This document shows positions 4,042 to 7,069 of a DNA stretch of 7,069 nt, in pieces. The position numbers and the translations under genes are program-made. How positions within the stretch are numbered: position 1 is the stretch's first letter; each line of letters opens with the position of its first letter. Under the pieces are notes generated by a model. It saw only the letters and a list, made by a program, of their open reading frames with translations, did not search any database and was not told the origin of the DNA. This DNA comes from Microcaldota archaeon (GTDB lineage: Archaea > Micrarchaeota > Micrarchaeia > Micrarchaeales > Micrarchaeaceae): assembly GCA_027365815.1 (NCBI GenBank), contig DAHXLV010000035.1:1-7069 (forward strand), given 5' to 3'.

Positions 4042-7000
4042 TACACCACTGCCTGCCTGCTGTTGGTGAGCTCTATCCCCACCACCTTTGACTGGTTATC
4101 CTGCTTCGCCACGCCTATCGCAGCCTCTGCCATCGTTATTAGGGAGTCGTTGTGGCTGACTACGACAAACTGCGAGTTCTTGCTCAGCTCCTGTATAAGC
4201 TTGGAAAGCTTCTTTGAGTTCTCCTTGTCAAGCGCGACGTCTATCTCGTCATAGAGGTAGAAGGACATAGGCTTCATCATCTGTATCCCGAACAGCAGCG
4301 CGAACATGACCAGCGACTTCTGGCCGCCCGAAAGCTCCTCCTCGCTGTGCTTCCTGTTCGAGGTCTGTATGCTGAAGAGCAGCTTGGCGTTGAACGGCTC
4401 GGACGGGTTGTCCAGGTATAGGTATGCGGATCCGTTGAAGATGCTGCTGTACAGCCTCTTGAAGTTCTCGTTTACCTGGCTGAAAGTCTCGTTGAAGACG
4501 CTGAGCCTCCTAGACTCTATCTCGCCTATCATGGACATTATCGAATCCTTCTCCTTGTTGAGTATATCGAGCTTCCTGTTCGCCTCGTCTACGTCCTTCT
4601 TCCTTTGGGCGTACGCCTCCGGGGCTTTGAGGTTTACGTTCCCGAGCAGCTCCATTTCGTGCCTGCATTCGAGCTGCTTGGTCTCCAGCTCCTGTATGTC
4701 CTTGAACTGCACCTGCTCCATCTCTGTATAGGAGAGCAGCTCTGCCTTTATGTCGCTTAGCCTCGTCTGCGCCTGCGACCTTTTCGATTCCGTCTCCATA
4801 AGGTCGCGCTCTAGCCTGCTAGCTTCGCTTGCCAGTTTGCCCTTCTGGAAGCCGGAGGCGCTCAGCTTGTCCTCCATCTCCTGGAGCTCCTTCAGCAGCG
4901 AGTCGGAGCTTTCGCTCCTGTCCTTTATGCTTCCCTGTATCTCCGCCTTCCTCTTGCCCTGTTCGGCTATGACCGAGTCCGCATCGACGCTCCTTGACTT
5001 CAACGACTTTATTGATGCCTCCTCCTCTTTCAGCTCCTTGGTAATCTGCTTCAGCCTCTCCTCGCGCATCTCGTTCTCCTTCTCTATGGAGCCTAGTTTG
5101 ACCTTCCTGCCCTCTATGCCATCCCGCAGGCTTCTCGCCCTGTCGGAATCGCGCTTCTGTTCGTCGCCGCTCCTCCTGCCTCCGGGCTGCCTGTTTAGCG
5201 ACGAGTAGATGCCCTCGCACTCGGCCTTCAGCGCATCCTTCTGCTTCTCTATCTCTATTTTTCTTGAAGCGAATCCGGCCTTCGATTTGCTCAATGCCGT
5301 TATCCTTGAAGATATCTCCTTGATGCTTGTGGCCATTGCCGCGGATTCGCCCTTGAGCTTGGCCTCCTCCTCCTGCAGGTATTTCAGCTTTGTTGATCTC
5401 TCTGCTATCTCTATCTCTGACGTAGCGGATGCCTTCCTCCTCTGCTCCCATTCACGCTCTGCAGCCTGTATCATCTCCATGGTGGAGCTTTTGTCTGCGG
5501 TGAGTTTTTTCAGCTTCGCCTCCAGTACAACCGGGAGCTGCTGCATGGACAGCCTGCCTCCGGTCACTATGCCTGACTGCTCTAGAATATCCCCGTCCAG
5601 GGTCACCATCCTGTGCTTGCCTGTGCCTTTCTGGCCCTTTATCTTATCGACCAGGTAGGTGTTGGAGAACACGTACTCGAATGCATTCCTGTATTTCTCG
5701 TCGAACTTCACCTTCAGTATGAGCGGGGGCATTCCGGATGCCTCCTTTGTTTCCTGCGCTGCCATCTCCTTGAGAGGTATGAATGACGCCCTTCCGAGGT
5801 TCTTCGCCTTGATTATCTCTATCGCCTGGCTCGCAGCGTCGATAGATTCCACAATGAAGTAGTTGAGCCTGCTCGCGGCTGCGGCGTAGACCGCTGTTGC
5901 GTATTTTTCGTCGTAGCTGCAGAGCTCAGATGCGCGGCCGTAGAATCCCTTCTTCATCTCCGCCTTCAGCACAACCCCTATCCTGTCGGAGGTCCTGCCC
6001 GACAAGGCCAGCGCTTCCCTTACGTTTATTATCTCTGCGTCAAGCGCCAGGGCTGAAGCTCTCAGCTCGTCGGCTTTCTTCTGTAAGCCTGGCAGGCTCT
6101 TCCTCTCTTTTTCAAAGCCCTCTATGATAGCCGCAAGCTGCACCTTCAGCTTCTCGAGCTCCTTGAGCACGGATGCGCGCTCTGAGTCGGCGCTTGCAGC
6201 CCTCGCAGACAGGTCCCTCAGGTTTTCCTCCTGCCTGGAAAGCTCAGAGTTGCATGAGACATACTCTGCATTAAGGCTCGAAAGCCTGGACTCCAGCGCC
6301 TCAAGCTCCTTCTGCTTCTCCGAGTACTTGATGACGAGCTCCTTGCCGTTCCCAAGCGACCTAGAAGCCTCGAGCGTCTCAAGCTCCTTCTCGTCTAAAA
6401 CCAGCTCGGCCTTGAGCGACCCAATCAGCGTGGTGTTCTGGTCCCTCTGGGCCTTTATCTGCTCCACTTCATCCTTGAGCTGCTTGACCCGCTCCTTGCC
6501 GCGTTCTAGCGCCTCCTGTATGTGGATTTTCTCCGATTCCTTTACCTTGATTATCGAGCTTGCCTCCTCTATCAGCTTGTTGGCGGTAGCGAGCTCTATC
6601 GAGCTCTCGTTCAGCTTCTTTGACAGCTTCTCCTTGTATGACGCTGCATTGGCTATCTCGTCTTCCAGCTTCTTTGCCTGCAGCTCGAGGTCCTTCAGCT
6701 TGCCTGAAGACTTGTCATAGCCCTCAACGGCCCGTTGGTATTCCTCGCCGACCTGGCTCTCCCTCGCCTTGAGTATGGTGTATGCGACCCTTTTCGCGGT
6801 GCTCGAAAGCTCTGTGTACCTCTCGGCGTCCGCCTTCTCTTTCTCGAGCTCGCTCAGGAAGGACTGCCTCTCACCGAGCTGGATGTTCGATTCGGTTATC
6901 TTTGTATCGACCTTCTCCAGCTCCTTCATGGCGGAATCCCGCTTGTCGTCGAACTCCTTCACCCCGGCAGCTATGTCTATAAGGCCGCGGCGCTCCCTTG

Positions 7001-7069
7001 GCGTTAGGGCGAGAAGCCTGCTTATCTCGCCTTGCGCTATGGTATTGGTTTCATTTATCTCTGCCTTGT
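4041..7069 (-). CDS. smc: SMC chromosome segregation ATPase (5' end cut by window)
   Basis: SMC proteins dimerise and use ATP to organise and segregate chromosomes. 1008 residues are visible; the N-terminal head with Walker A (perhaps 130-150 residues) lies beyond 7069. The frame enters with NTIAQGEISRLL and LTPRERRGLIDIAAG (roughly 7034-6963), the end of the N-terminal head. It continues through a charged coiled coil, a hinge (about 5960-5555) with GFYGRASEL, LGRASFIPL, RMVTLDGDILEQSGIVTGGR, and a returning coil. The C-terminal head has the signature LSGGQKSL (near 4334), Walker B FYLYDEID (near 4262-4239) followed by the D-loop VALD, and a VVVSHND switch (near 4160). A GTG at 6962 could be mistaken for a start, but conserved SMC sequence continues upstream in frame. 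No ScpA-like gene follows; the next gene is the signal-peptidase-like one. Rad50 is excluded by the SMC-type hinge and the absence of a zinc hook. Confidence 0.96.
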   Translation of the reverse strand, partial: KAEINETNTIAQGEISRLLALTPRERRGLIDIAAGVKEFDDKRDSAMKELEKVDTKITESNIQLGERQSFLSELEKEKADAERYTELSSTAKRVAYTILKARESQVGEEYQRAVEGYDKSSGKLKDLELQAKKLEDEIANAASYKEKLSKKLNESSIELATANKLIEEASSIIKVKESEKIHIQEALERGKERVKQLKDEVEQIKAQRDQNTTLIGSLKAELVLDEKELETLEASRSLGNGKELVIKYSEKQKELEALESRLSSLNAEYVSCNSELSRQEENLRDLSARAASADSERASVLKELEKLKVQLAAIIEGFEKERKSLPGLQKKADELRASALALDAEIINVREALALSGRTSDRIGVVLKAEMKKGFYGRASELCSYDEKYATAVYAAAASRLNYFIVESIDAASQAIEIIKAKNLGRASFIPLKEMAAQETKEASGMPPLILKVKFDEKYRNAFEYVFSNTYLVDKIKGQKGTGKHRMVTLDGDILEQSGIVTGGRLSMQQLPVVLEAKLKKLTADKSSTMEMIQAAEREWEQRRKASATSEIEIAERSTKLKYLQEEEAKLKGESAAMATSIKEISSRITALSKSKAGFASRKIEIEKQKDALKAECEGIYSSLNRQPGGRRSGDEQKRDSDRARSLRDGIEGRKVKLGSIEKENEMREERLKQITKELKEEEASIKSLKSRSVDADSVIAEQGKRKAEIQGSIKDRSESSDSLLKELQEMEDKLSASGFQKGKLASEASRLERDLMETESKRSQAQTRLSDIKAELLSYTEMEQVQFKDIQELETKQLECRHEMELLGNVNLKAPEAYAQRKKDVDEANRKLDILNKEKDSIMSMIGEIESRRLSVFNETFSQVNENFKRLYSSIFNGSAYLYLDNPSEPFNAKLLFSIQTSNRKHSEEELSGGQKSLVMFALLFGIQMMKPMSFYLYDEIDVALDKENSKKLSKLIQELSKNSQFVVVSHNDSLITMAEAAIGVAKQDNQSKVVGIELTNSRQAVV

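Noticed and set aside
5166..5192. Possible frameshift at the RQPGGRRSG stretch of SMC
   Set aside because: The frame is open and heptad-like on both sides without shifting, and a matching break occurs on the other arm, so a structural break is more likely than an error.
4819..5451. A 210-codon minus-strand frame inside smc
   Set aside because: It is a frame-shifted reading of the charged coiled-coil region. The smc frame is continuous through it, and the product is a low-complexity Arg/Glu/Gly string.
6960..6962. GTG as the start codon of smc
   Set aside because: Conserved SMC sequence (NTIAQGEISRLL, RERRGLIDIAAG) continues in frame upstream to the window edge, so the true start lies outside.
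1..7069. CRISPR array, tRNA, rRNA, transposon or phage genes
   Set aside because: No regular repeats, cloverleaf sequence, transposase-like protein or terminal inverted repeats were seen; the non-coding gaps are all under 100 bases.

Overview
The window reads as an archaeal chromosome segment. Every gene I can support lies on the minus strand, so the order below follows transcription, from high to low coordinates. The archaeal evidence is: an archaeal-type EF-2, uS7 and uS12; a ribosomal protein L30e placed just before uS12 (an archaeal arrangement); TATA-box promoters; GGTG-type ribosome binding sites; and an ER/archaeal-type (Ser-His-Asp) signal peptidase. Ile is mostly ATA and Arg mostly AGG, and base composition is roughly half G+C. 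Compact packing, one-base and few-base gene junctions and unusual residues in core translation proteins make a DPANN-type lineage (for example Micrarchaeota-like) plausible, but this is a guess, not something the sequence proves.

Layout. (1) 7069-4041: an SMC chromosome-segregation ATPase, entering the window already past its Walker A motif. (2) 4041-3037: a polytopic S26B signal-peptidase-like protein, starting on a GTG that shares one base with the smc stop codon. (3) 3036-2968: a short gap holding a TATA-like box and a strong ribosome binding site. (4) 2967-2698: an 89-residue protein I do not recognise. (5) 2697-2599: a promoter region with a clear TATA box and, at the predicted 5' end of the mRNA, a GNRA-capped hairpin. 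(6) 2598-1: L30e, uS12, uS7 and EF-2, a tightly packed translation operon with spacers of 4, 4 and 10 bases; EF-2 runs off the window.

How the parts work together. L30e and uS12/uS7 are large- and small-subunit ribosomal proteins, and EF-2 drives translocation, so the 2598-1 block makes core translation machinery from one promoter. The smc/signal peptidase pair is a separate unit linking chromosome maintenance and protein export only by position. The NusA-like gene and RNA polymerase genes that often sit around L30e in archaea are not present here.

I see no mobile element, CRISPR array, defence cassette or obviously new multi-gene system. The points most worth a second look are residue changes in the GTPase site of EF-2 and in the decoding loop of uS12, a structured leader ahead of L30e, paired coiled-coil breaks in SMC, and a large sequon-rich insert in the signal peptidase.
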